DNA from: Diaporthe sp. PMI_573
Lineage: Eukaryota; Ascomycota; Sordariomycetes; Diaporthales; Diaporthaceae
Assembly (NCBI GenBank): GCA_021399435.1
Contig: JAJTUP010000077.1
Coordinates: forward strand, 1-64,000
Direction of reading: 5' to 3'
Length of the DNA: 64,000 nucleotides
The notes beneath the pieces are model-generated. The model saw only the letters and a list, made by a program, of their open reading frames with translations. It did no database searches and was not told where the DNA came from. Shown here in pieces: positions 34,909 through 44,983 of the stretch. Every line of letters starts with the position of its first letter. Position 1 is the first letter of the stretch. A program made the position numbers and the translations under genes.

Positions 34909-36121
34909 CTATTTCTCGGAAGGTCCAGTGCCCTCGATCATCTTATGAACTTGCTTCAATCGTCGTGTCGCAGAGTCAAAGGTCTGTATAGGCAATTGTA
35001 ACTGGTCCGCAAAGGCCTCGTATAGTGCACCCACGTTTCGAGATGCCATTGGGAGTCTTTCCTGCCACTCACTCCACGACCAGTTGATGCGCTCCACTTT
35101 GTTGGTAGTAAAGTCACGAGCCTCCAACGTCACAGGTCTACTATATGCGGTTGCATGCAAGGCGAAACTGCCGTTGGAGACAAGTTTAAGCTCTCCCTTC
35201 TCGCCTGTGATGGTCCAGACCAGGGGAGTTTCACCATCATGCGGCTGCCCTCTGCGAAATCGGCCGTGTAACTCCGCACCGTCCGCAACGCTATCTGATG
35301 GCGTGAGCAAGCTGATTGTGGTGATAAGGTCAGGTACATCGGCCTTGACTGTTTCGACAAGCGTCATTCTCCCTGGGTCGATTACTCGGATTAGGGGGTG
35401 ATTGATCTCGACGTTAGATCGGACGTTAATAGCTTCTCCCAATACGGACTGGACTTGATCCCACACTGGAGATTTGTAAGTACAGGTAAATTACGATATC
35501 AGACGACGAGAGGGGGAGAGCTGGCTCACAGTGTGAAAAGCTGATGGTCATGGCGTTGCCGCCGATCGCTTTCTGAACAAGAAACTTATAATAAATCGGC
35601 AAGACATCGCCATCAAACGGTCCTCCCACAGCTTCGAAGTCGCTCCTCAAAACCTTGCCGATTCGACCTTGCTGTAGCACCTCCTTTGCCTTCAAAACGA
35701 TAGGCGCAATCCTCCCCTGATTGCCCACCACGGTCCTGCTCCCGCTCTGCCGGGCAGCATCAGATAATTCGCGAGCATGTTGGACATTGTGCGCAAGTGG
35801 CCACTCAACATAGGCGGCCTTGCCGGCTTTGACGCTTGCAAGAGTTGTAGCATGATGGAGATCCACTCGTGTGCAGCATACTACCAGGTCGATGTCAGGG
35901 TCGGCGGCGAGCGTCTCTGGGTTACCGTATGCTTTGATGGACGCAGGAAGACTGTGGTTGGCAATGGCCGCCCGGGCTGCATCCTCGCTCGAATTACAGA
36001 GAGCTACAATTTCGAACTTTTCCCGACCGCGCTGGGAGAGCAAGTAAGGCAGATGGGCGGCAGCGGCCCAGGATCCTCCGCTGGAGGAGAGGCCGATGAG
36101 AGCAGTACGAATTGGTGACAT
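34909..36121 (-). CDS. Gfo/Idh/MocA family oxidoreductase, two exons
   Basis: Exon 1 is 36121-35530 and exon 2 is 35465-34909. The 64-bp intron (GTGAGC donor, CAG acceptor) splices in phase 1, giving 382 residues. The N-terminal Rossmann fold starts RTALIGLSSSGGSWAAAAHL, with the family's glycine-rich loop in a serine-rich form. It continues with DLVVCCTRVDLHHATTLASV and AYVEWPLAHN, where the family has E-K-P and this protein has E-W-P, so the usual Lys is replaced. GNQGRIAPIVLKAKEVL follows. The C-terminal part is a beta-sheet domain (EKGELKLVSNGSFALHA). Close fungal relatives include galactose-1-dehydrogenase (GAL80)-like proteins, some of which regulate rather than catalyse. The lost Lys leaves enzymatic activity open. 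Confidence 0.85.
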
Positions 36122-36825
36122 GTCGAACGTTCCTCGACCAATATTGGATTGGTCAACGATATAATTATATCTTCTTGCCTTTGGGGCTGAATCTCTTAAG
36201 GATCTTTTATGTTCGTTTGTGGTAACCTATGTATTTTCTCAAGTGAAAAGGCGGGAGTTAATTATTCGTCTGATTGGGCAAAGGGGAATTCGTCCGAATC
36301 TCGTCCGAATGACAATGCTGATTTATAATTATTTGGCTTTTTGTTCCCCCGGACGCGCGTCAACTTACTAATCACCCCTCCGTCGTTCTTCAGTCGGCCC
36401 GAATTGTTCTTCTGGGTGTTACATGGGAACTTTAGAATTCGAACACCGCTTTTCCTGTGCTATACTATACGGGTCTCATTTTTGACCTTCTTTATATCTT
36501 TTGGAATACCTGTGTTACGGCCTTGTCCCCCGTAAGCGATAGGCTTCATATAGCAGCTGGAGCACCTACTTGACTGCTACAATTGCGATCAAGGCCCAAT
36601 CTTTTGCCCTGTGGTATAGCGGTTAGGTGCACGCTATTGTGACTGCTCGTCACAGTAACATGTTGGAAGTGGCCCGCTCACTTGCCTGACCCACTCACTA
36701 TATATATACGTTATAAAAACTAAGCAAGTAACGTTATCACCTTCTCCGTGACAATTCTACACAAGAGCATCTTTATTCGCTGAAGAACTCTACTCACACG
36801 AAGACTCAGCCCCATTCATTCCCGG
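36122..36825. other. Stretch between the oxidoreductase and the dead bZIP gene
   Basis: Promoter side of the oxidoreductase gene. At about 36608-36670 the sequence GTGGTATAGCGGTTAGG resembles the D-arm/A-box of a tRNA and is followed by a TGTGAC/GTCACA hairpin, but no B-box or acceptor pairing can be made, so no tRNA is called. Confidence 0.4.
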
Positions 36826-37584
36826 TCATATCTTGAATATCACCTTCTTCTCCCCCCTTTTTTCCCGCCAGTAGTTTGTTGCCTCCAGTATATCTTCACA
36901 GCCTTCTAGTAGCCAGCCCCATTTACGCAGCAAAGCCAAACTGACCTCCCAGCCGTGGGGATTCGATGGCTCAGCACAGATAATGAGAGCCGCCTCTCAG
37001 AAGCCTGGGTGGTATCGAATTCGGCTACATCATGGCACAACTCGTCCTCGTCAATTAACTCATTAACGCTTAGGTGGAGGATCCTGTTTCACAACCTCAG
37101 CCATGGGAAAAGTCGATGGTGAAGCGTAGAGACTTGCACCATCGATGGATATAGGCTGTTTGGGCAAGATACCACAGTTGAATTTCCTACTGCGTCAGAT
37201 CCGATGTGGCCGAACGGTGAGATGGCGTCGCAGACCATCTTCAGTTTTTCGGCTCCAGTTGTGCTCCTAGTGACTCGCAGGTCGCGTTTGTTGCCGCCTA
37301 TATTCCTCCTTTTGCGACAGTCCACGGATCTCTAGCCGTTTTCTTCGCCCTTAGTAAATATCGCGTTAGATTATGGACTGTGAATAGTGTAGATTGGAAC
37401 AGGCCGACTGACGATGAGCTCGCTGGTTGAGACGGTTCTGAAGCTTCCGCCCTTGGTCGGTGCTGCCCATACCCGTCCAGTCTTCGTCCGCCGTCCGCAC
37501 TTCTGACTGATGCGGCATCGGCGGCAGGGCAATGGCCAGGTTCCGGCCGGGCGACCAATCAGCCATAATCCGATTGGCTGCCAT
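36826..37584 (-). pseudogene. bZIP transcription factor with DUF3425, decayed
   Basis: On the - strand a frame begins MAANRIMADWSPGR and reads DEDWTGMGSTDQGR and RKLQNRLNQRAHR, the basic-region signature of fungal bZIP-DUF3425 regulators. After a probable intron ending TACTAAG the DUF3425 part is recognisable in pieces: VSTLHHRLFPWLRL, then a TGA, then NRILHLSVNELIDEDELC and HDVAEFDTTQ. After a frameshift comes PHGWEVSLALLRKWGWLLEG, then EATNYWREKRGEKK and a stop at 36826-36828. At least one stop and one frameshift inactivate it. Intact members regulate stress and secondary-metabolite genes, so it may once have controlled neighbours. Confidence 0.75.
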
Positions 37585-38868
37585 AAGTTCCGATACTGTT
37601 GTGCCTATTCTAGTGGCTTAGAATGCGGGTTGAATCTGTCCAACAATCCACGGGTGGGGCGGCGATACTACGGAGTAGTGCCGAGGGGCGCGACTAGAGT
37701 GGCTGGTGAGGATTCGTGTACTCATAACACCGAAACGGGCGGCTTGGGCTGGGCTGATGAACCAAGCCAGGGGTTCTGGGTGTATAGCTTTAAATTAAGT
37801 TCTGTCAGCAGGTTGCATTAGCGTGAGGTTAGCTCTGTTCTTCCCCCGTACATAATTATAAGGAGGAGCAGTCCCACCGACGGAGTTGCCTTATCGCACT
37901 ACCACGGCACGTCCATCATAGCCCCTTGTCCTCTGATGAATAACATTGATGCTTATGCAGGCTGCTGACATGATCCACATTTTTAAACTTTATTTACTAC
38001 CTATGTAATAACCGATATTAGCGAGGATTCAAGCATCTTGTCTCTGTAGTTGTTTTGCCGATCTTGGTTTACTGGCCATGTTTTACAACATGATGGCCCG
38101 GGTATATACAAGGTATGGAGTAGGGAAGTCAAAAGCCAATATATATGAATTTTTCAGGGGCCTATGTAGCAAATAAAGTCGCATCGGCGTAGTATATGCA
38201 TTCGTTGGTGGGTTGAAACCTGGCTTTGATTATCCTGCTCTCGTTCTTCTGAGCAGGAGAGCATTCCAGTGTGTCATGGTAGTGTGTATTGAACCTGGCA
38301 CAAACCATTATATGCCATCTTTATTGCGGATTGCTCCAGGCTGTTACACTCCATAATATCGAAAATTTCCCCAGGCTGTACATGCATCCGAAGTTTGAAA
38401 TGACGCCAACATAAAGAGCCATCAGACCGGACTAAGCAAGTTCACCTACACGCATAGATGAGCCGCGGTGCGATTTCAACGCAGCGGAACTTCTAATTAG
38501 TTCGCCATCCCATCAACCTACAAACTTGAGATATGACATTGGGTGCTGCACAACGGCAGATGCACCCTGAATATGACCATTGCCAAGATACAAAAGGCAC
38601 AGCTTGTGGATGTTGATTTAGACACGCAGGCCAATCCTAGTAAAGTTATCAAGAGTTGAGAGGGGCAATAGCGACGTCGCCATCTTATTAATTTGAAATA
38701 CCCCACAGCTTTTCAAGGCACTCCCATGTTAGATCGGAGTTTTAACCAGCTTTAGGGTTACCTGGTGGCTATGCCTTCGACGTCAGAAACCGGCTCTCGT
38801 TGGGCTTGTATTCCCGCTACGCGCTAATGCACCATGCTGACCGGTGGGTACGTTCAGAACGCAAGGGT
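37585..38868. other. Stretch without a recognised gene
   Basis: No domain or intron-exon pattern that I can support. The right end is the target site of the Mutator-like element. Confidence 0.4.
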
Positions 38869-38876
38869 ATAAAGAA

Positions 38877-38931
38877 GAATCCGGATATTCGCGCCCAAAA
38901 AAATGGATGGCGCGCCCAATTTCATGACTAA
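38877..38931 (+). repeat. Left terminal inverted repeat of the MULE
   Basis: About 55 bp, matching the reverse complement of 41906-41960 at all but three positions. It includes an A7 run after GCGCCC. Confidence 0.9.
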
Positions 38932-39174
38932 TCATGTCGCCCCATGTGCCCGAATTAAAAAACACTATGGGTTTGCCATACAAAAAATTAATGTAACTAT
39001 ATCGACTAACATGCCGCTGTATGCCACTATTTCCACATACTTAAAGGCACTAAATAAGCACTATTCAACCTAAGTGTTGGCAAACGGTGCCCAAATTAAG
39101 CAAATAAGCACTATTAGACCCAAGTGTTGGCAAACAGTGCCTACAATGCCTACATTATTGCCCATATAACTTAT

Positions 39175-41850
39175 CTAGTCGAATAGTAAGTTAATAAAGC
39201 CGGGTATTATGGCGATAATCTTGTCCTGTGTTTCCTTGGCGCCCTTATTGCTACCAGCAGCCTTACCGTCATTGTTAATGTCATTAGCTGTAAGGTCTAT
39301 GTATGGTAGCTGGTTGATAGTTCTCTGTGCCCCTGTCTGCTGTTTTTTAGCCGTTGGCCTTAAACTTGAGGGTGTAGCTGCTGGCAACGCCGTGCCTTTG
39401 GCTCTTTGCTTTTAAGGCTGGCAGTTACTTTACTTTGTGAGGCCGACTACTAGTTGCTAGTCTTGCCAGACGGCTTCTCGCTAGCTACTGTTACTACAGC
39501 TGTCTTTTTTATTTAGGAATTGAAAGGTTGAGTTATTGTACTCAAAGGCCGAGTTAATACGCTAAATTAAAGCCATTATTGCCCTTATTTTATTGCCAGC
39601 CTTACTGCCTAGATTGGTTGTTATTAATGTTGTCCTCTTGCCTATTACGGCTTTTTTATAGCTAGTATTGCTCTAAAAGATGCCTTTCTTATTGGCTGTA
39701 AATGTGGCTGTCTTATAAGGTCTTTCCTTTGTTGCCATAACCTTATTTGGCGAGAAGACCGTGAAGAGCGGGTTTTTAAGTAAGAGGTTATAGTTAAGCC
39801 AGTAAACTTTATAAATGTCTGCCTTTTTGAGAGGAAAGTCTGCTTTTTCTCTATCGGCTATTTAATTAACATAAATTAAGCCATACTGAGTATAGATAGA
39901 GCAGTTATAGCTTAAAGCTGTATAGTAGCCTTGTAGGGCTTTTTTTTGAAGTATCTTTAAAGCGTGCTGCCTAGTACTTGCGAGAATCTCTAGTACCGGC
40001 TATGATATCTAGTAAGAAACCCTTTCTAGTTACTTCTGCCTATTAAACTTCTAAAGTAAAAGTATTTTTTGGCGGGCTTCCTTAAGACAAAGCTCCTTAG
40101 CAGTATCTTTAATAGCCTTGTATATAGCCTCGGCCAAGTAGAGAAGATTCCCTAGCCTGTAGCTTAAGTAAACCTTAATTTTCCGGTATATATACTCTGT
40201 AGAAAAGGTGGTCTGTAAGCCAAAGTTAAGGGTTTTATAGATCTAGTGGCCGGCCTATTTAGCGACAATCTTTTTGTTATTATTAATATAATAGGTCTTT
40301 AGATAGTTTATAATAGCTATCTGGTCTAAAAACTTTTCTTAAAGGCACTGCTATACTGTCTTATAGACCTTACAATCTATAGAGTACTCTATAAACTTAA
40401 GGAGGTTAAATAGGGCCTATTAAGTATAGGGGATGTTATTTGGGACCTTTTTAGGTATTATGGCTGTGTTTCTTGCTGGTACATTAAGCCTAGCTTCTAC
40501 AGCTTCTTTAACTTCCGCGGCTTCTTCCTTTTTTTTAGTATTTTCGGCTTTATTGTCGTCTACTTCTGCCGCCATTAAACCTACTAGCTTCCACTACTTT
40601 TTCTTAATATATAGTATAACGTTTATATTTATATAGAAGACATATAACTGGTACTATATATAAGGGAATTTAGACTCAAGGGCGTTAATTAGGGCATTAT
40701 TGTAATTAGTAATAAAGAGGGTTAGGTTGTTGGCTTTATAGTAGCAAAGTAGGAGGTAGACTTACTTGAGAAGCCATCTAAAGCCGCTCTCTCTTTTGTT
40801 ATCAACAACGCCTTAAAATAGCGGCAGAATCTTCTTTATATAAATCAGCGCCGTGCCTTAAAAGTACGGTATCTTCTTATTATTAGTCAAATATATATAA
40901 TTAAGTAATATGCTATGCAAGAAATGTTGCTTTTAAAGCCACGCTATCTACTGCTGGCTATACTAAAGGATGCCCGTAATGTTGTCTTTCTTGTCTTAAG
41001 TAAAGCAGTACTAGTAGCCTTTCTTCTCTAGCTAGTCTAACTTTGCTTGAGACAAAGTATAGATACCCTGCTTGTTTTTTTAAAAGCTTTGTAGTTAGTT
41101 TTTAAGGATATTTGGCCTAAGCTAAACTATAGAGTACTGCTGGCAAAGCAGTATTTCAAGTTACTTTGGCGTAGCGTTTATTGGGTTACATACCGCCCGG
41201 GCTAGAAATGCAAAATATGCTTTAAATAGCTTTGCCTAGCTATGCTAGGCTTTAAGGACTTTCTAAGGGCCGTGATAAGTATATCTATGCTTATGGATAA
41301 CAAGCTTCTACTTATTTAATGTCTTCTTTGTTATATAGACAACTGCTAACTATTTATAGCCGGCTTTGATTATTAAGGCATTAGTTATTATGGCTATCAA
41401 TAGACACTGGGTGCCTTGGCTATATAATAATATTGTATAATTTGGCTTTATGTAATGCTTTACTGTTAGCCAGCCAGTAAAGCTTGTAGCTTTGTCTAAA
41501 TCGGCCTTTAGATTGTTATAAGTATTATATCTATTATTAAAAAGTCTTAAAAAAATAGGAGGGTTGGAAAGCACTAGGTAGCGATGGTTTATAGCGGTAA
41601 TATTGGTATTCTAGTTATAATAATCAACTTGCTACTATGTCTAGAGCCCTAAATAATTCGGGACCTCTAATATCGCTATAACGCTATAGATTTAATATCT
41701 AAATAGCGAGAGTATATTTTTAATGCCGAATTAATTGATTCTATAAAGCAAATAGTTGATTAGACAAGGTATTGGTAGTTGGTAGGTAGGTTGAAGTTGG
41801 TAGGCAAAGGAGGTTTTATAGTATATATGGTTGAGGCTGTAAAACGCACT
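39175..41850 (-). pseudogene. MULE transposase, decayed
   Basis: On the - strand the frame near 40740-40660 reads LTLFITNYNNALINALESKF, followed by QLYVFYINVNVILYIKKK, the MULE catalytic-domain pattern; the family's Asp in 'T-D-x-x-x-A-L' is Asn here. Upstream, GFRWLLKQVYLLL (with a stop for the Gln) and WL-type segments fit the same domain. Downstream, KEAVEARLNVPARNTAITPK and LGNLLYLAEAIYKAIKD continue the protein. Gln codons are replaced by TAA/TAG throughout, as RIP does. It cannot be functional. Confidence 0.8.
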
Positions 41851-41905
41851 ATGATGGGTGGTGAAGGAGGTTGAAATAGGAGGCTCTGATTAGCTGTAGT
41901 GCTGC

Positions 41906-41960
41906 TTAGTTATGAAATTGGGCACGCCATCTATTTTTTTGGGCGCGAATATCCGGATTC
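41906..41960 (-). repeat. Right terminal inverted repeat of the MULE
   Basis: Ends GGGCGCGAATATCCGGATTC and is followed by the target-site duplication ATAAAGAA. Confidence 0.9.
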
Positions 41961-41968
41961 ATAAAGAA

Positions 41969-42536
41969 GGGAGAACCGCCTCTTCTATGCGGTTTCCCAT
42001 CAGGGGATACCATGCCATTTGTCTCTCAGATGATCACCCATCATGCTGAGCGGTCGCAGACGTTGTCAGCAAATTGCATTAGTGTCCGTCTGATCCATGT
42101 CAGGTACGCACAAATTGATGAACCGGAGGACGACCGCGGCTCTTCTGTATTGCTTCTAGACGGGTTTATCTGGTTTTTCAGGCGAAAGCATTATATCAAT
42201 ACATGCCATCGCTACAAACCCCTGCCTCCCGATCGGAGATTTCGCATAGCCGATCATGCAATGTTGAGAGGTGGACGTCGACCACGTTATCTGGTATGAT
42301 GTCCCCTGTGACGTTTATAAATGCTCGATCCAAAGGACGCGCAGCAGGTACATACGAGGGTTTTTCGATACCACGATGCTTTGTCTGGGGTTATCGAAGC
42401 CTCATGATGACGCGGCCCGGCATCTACCGAACCTGGAGGGTCCGTTACTCCGCATGGCACATTGTATTCTCAGTGACAAGGTAGCATGAGCAGCGATGTA
42501 GTCGAATTATGGCAATCACTTGATTATCTGGACGAC
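41969..42536. other. Stretch upstream of the alcohol dehydrogenase gene
   Basis: Overlapping short frames on the + strand without recognisable motif. It should contain the upstream control region of the dehydrogenase gene, now displaced about 3 kb from its old neighbours by the MULE. Confidence 0.4.
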
Positions 42537-42545
42537 TATAAAAAG
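42537..42545 (+). promoter_or_regulatory. TATA box of the alcohol dehydrogenase gene
   Basis: TATAAAAAG lies 97 bp before the chosen start codon and downstream of an in-frame ATG at 42520, arguing against that earlier ATG. Confidence 0.5.
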
Positions 42546-42576
42546 GGTGCTTGCTTCCCTCTACCCTGTCTCAACT

Positions 42577-42597
42577 CAGCAGCAGCAGCAGCAGCAG
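42577..42597. repeat. (CAG)7 microsatellite in the 5' leader
   Basis: Seven CAG units followed by CAT, 37 bp before the start codon. It would encode Gln7 only if the upstream ATG at 42520 were used. Confidence 0.9.
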
Positions 42598-42633
42598 CAT
42601 TCCTACCGCCTGGGCCACCTTGCTACTGTCACC

Positions 42634-43770
42634 ATGAACTCGACAATGCGAGCCGTCGCCCAAATGGGCGTCCCCTACGAAGTCTCAGTAATCAACGTCC
42701 CCTTGCCTACGATCCAATACGGCACAGATGCCATTGTCCGCATCAACGCCTCCGCCATATGCGGCAGCGACCTGCACCCCTACCGTGCCGGAGCCGGGTC
42801 CCCCGAGGAGCCGGCTCGATATGGGCATGAAGCCATCGGCTACATCACCGAGATTGGAGACGCGGTGCAGTTCCTGAACGTCGGCGACTACGTTGTCATC
42901 CCTTGCAATAACGACGATGGCCGCTACACTGGGAATCCCGACTACTACGTCCCTGAGGTCAATTATGGAGGTTCCGTCTTGCCTGGAATGATGAGTAAGT
43001 CGAGATATAGAGCACCTAAAGTGTGTCCCTTTAGCTAAGCATGGTTGGTTGCAGCCGAGTACCTCAGAGTTCCCTTTGCCGACAACACGCTGGTCCCCGT
43101 ACCGCTAAACGCAACCAGCGACATGTCAACCATGCTGGACTACATGTATGTTGGAGACATCTTCGCAACTGCATGGGAGGGCCTCGGCTGGTCGGGATTC
43201 GAGGTAGGAGACACGGTTGCCATCTTTGGAGCCGGCCCTGTCGGGCTCTTGGCGGCGTACAGCGCCATTCTCCGTGGCGCTGCTCGAGTGTACATCGTGG
43301 ACCGCCACCAACGCCGCCTGGACCTTGCCGAAAGCATCGGCGCCATCCCCATCAACTTCCTAGAGTCGGACCCCGTCCAGGAGATCCTGGCGCGTAAGCC
43401 AAACGGGGTAAGGAGAGGCCTCGAGTGCGTCGGCTTCGAGGCGGAGAATGCGGCTGGCGAGCAGGACTCCAGTCTGGTGCTGCACCAGCTGGTCAACGTC
43501 ACTGCGACCCGGGGGGGCATCGGCATCATCGGCATATTCAACGATGGTATGTCCGACTTCAACATTGGTAGGGCATACAACAGGGGCATCTCCATCGGTG
43601 GCGGCTTCGTTTGGCCTTTGAACACGGCCTGGGAACTAGTAACGCTGATATCTGCCGGCGTCGCCGGGCCAAACTTTATTACTAGCAGTCTGATTGGCAT
43701 TGAGGATGCTCCCGAGTACTTCAGTCGCTTGGAGAGGGGCGACGAGACGAAGGTGGTTATTACATTCTAA
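42634..43770 (+). CDS. Zinc-type medium-chain alcohol dehydrogenase, two exons
   Basis: Exon 1 is 42634-42994 and exon 2 is 43055-43770. The 60-bp intron (GTAAGT donor, GCAG acceptor) splices in phase 1 to give 358 residues, normal for the family. Catalytic zinc ligands are visible: Cys43 in CGSDLH and His65/Glu66 in GHEAIGYI. The nucleotide-binding loop is VAIFGAGPVGLLAAYSA. The lobe that normally holds four structural-zinc cysteines reads PCNNDDGRYTGNPDYYVPE, with only one Cys, so the structural zinc is absent. This is a feature of some glutathione-independent formaldehyde-dehydrogenase/threonine-dehydrogenase-like fungal enzymes. It would oxidise an alcohol or reduce an aldehyde in the cytosol; the substrate is unknown. 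The start has an ACCATG context after a TATA box. Confidence 0.9.
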
Positions 43771-43889
43771 GTCATACAAGCCAACCATGTGCGCGAGAGC
43801 CTCGACGTTCTGCGCTAGGGCGATCTGTGTTGCCTCGAGTTCCTGCAGAAGTCTGGGCACGAGTTGCTCAATTTCGGCATAGTCAGTAG

Positions 43890-44960
43890 GCGAGGTACCA
43901 GAAGAGATACGCCGTACCTTGGAAGATATTGAGCGTCAACGCTCCCGGGTACGCGCCTACGAGATCAAAAAGAAATCCTCACAGGCAGACGCTGTTACTG
44001 AACATCGCAACATGCCGGATGTGGTCTCCCCAGAAGATATCCGCCGTACCTTGGAGGTCCTGGAACGCCAGCGTAGGGAAGAACGAACCCGCCAGAGGGT
44101 GGCCAACGCTGCAGGAGCACCGCGACCAACGACTGGAGAACTCGACACTTCTATTCTTGGCCACGACCAAACCGATGCTAACAGCGACGTCGTCTATGAG
44201 ACGTCTTCCTCCGGCATGTTTCCTCTCGACGAGCCTGCCACATTCTCGGAGGCCGATAAGCTATCCTTCCTAGCAGATGCTATGCAAAAAGGCGGAAGCC
44301 GAGGTGACGAGGTCCCTCAGCCATGCGGCATGAATATAGAAACTATGGGAGAACAGCCGTTCATCCGCGTGGAGCGGGGCTCCGACTTCGCCGACAATAT
44401 ACATGAGGACTTCTTTCCAAGGACGTTCCCTAAGCTTTTCCCGTGGGGAAAGGGGGGCCCGAAGGCGACGACCGACACAGAGAGCCGCCAACAACATGCC
44501 TTGGAGCCCGTCCACAACCCCCCTTCAAACCACTCGCTCACCTACTGGGCCAAGTATATGCTCCAGCGACACGGCGGTCGGTTTGCCACGCATCCGGTAT
44601 TCTGTTTCCTCGTCTTCAACATCCTCCTCCGATCCTCCAACCGCCGCATCAGCATGGTCCGGATGACAAAAAATTCTTTCAACAGAGCTGAGCAAGTCTA
44701 TCAAAGTCTGACAGCAGACCAACTGAGGAGAGCCGAGGAGGAGATGCACCAGAACAAGACAACGACAGATGATGACGTATCGTTCTTACTTCGGGAGCTG
44801 TCCATATTTGGCCACGCCCAGCCGCTCTCAAACGAGACTCGGCTGCTGATGCGTAGGAAGATACAGTCACTCATCGTTTGGACGGGCACGCCTGCAATTT
44901 GGTTTACCATCAACCCTAACGACATCAACAACCCGGTCAAGATGAGGCTCGTCTGTCCAC
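43890..44960 (+). pseudogene. Helitron Rep-helicase, N-terminal fragment
   Basis: An open frame (from 43919; the coding similarity begins a little earlier with VPEEIRRTLEDIERQR) reads two copies of an EIRRTLE-type repeat. It continues with VYETSSSGMFPLDEPATFSE, FADNIHEDFFPRTFPKLFPW, RHGGRFATHPVFCFLVFNIL and AIWFTINPNDINNPVKMRL, the start of the Helitron-like N domain. It breaks off at about 44960, before the HUH nuclease motif, and an unrelated tail leads to a stop at 44983. It parallels the longer - strand Helitron but differs enough to be another copy or subfamily. It begins about 120 bp after the dehydrogenase stop. Confidence 0.85.
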
Positions 44961-44983
44961 GGCAAATGGGCCCAGACCCGTAG

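Larger units (their letters stand above)
38877..41960 (-). mobile_element. Mutator-like element (MULE), RIPed
   Basis: A 3.1-kb element bounded by inverted repeats of about 55 bp that start GAATCCGGATATTCGCGCCC. The flanks carry ATAAAGAA on both sides (38869-38876 and 41961-41968; a ninth base G also matches), the 8-9 bp duplication expected for Mutator-type insertion. The three mismatches between the end repeats are all transitions. The inside is AT-rich with a decayed transposase on the - strand. Confidence 0.9.

Noticed and set aside
36608..36670. A functional tRNA gene
   Set aside because: Only an A-box-like half is present; there is no B-box and no acceptor stem.
42520..42633. Earlier in-frame ATG adding a polyglutamine stretch to the dehydrogenase
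   Set aside because: It lies upstream of the TATA box, and the extension has no similarity to the family; the ATG at 42634 has a better context.
43140..43700. 186-codon - strand frame opposite the alcohol dehydrogenase
   Set aside because: Shadow of the strongly biased third-position codons of the dehydrogenase; no known motif.
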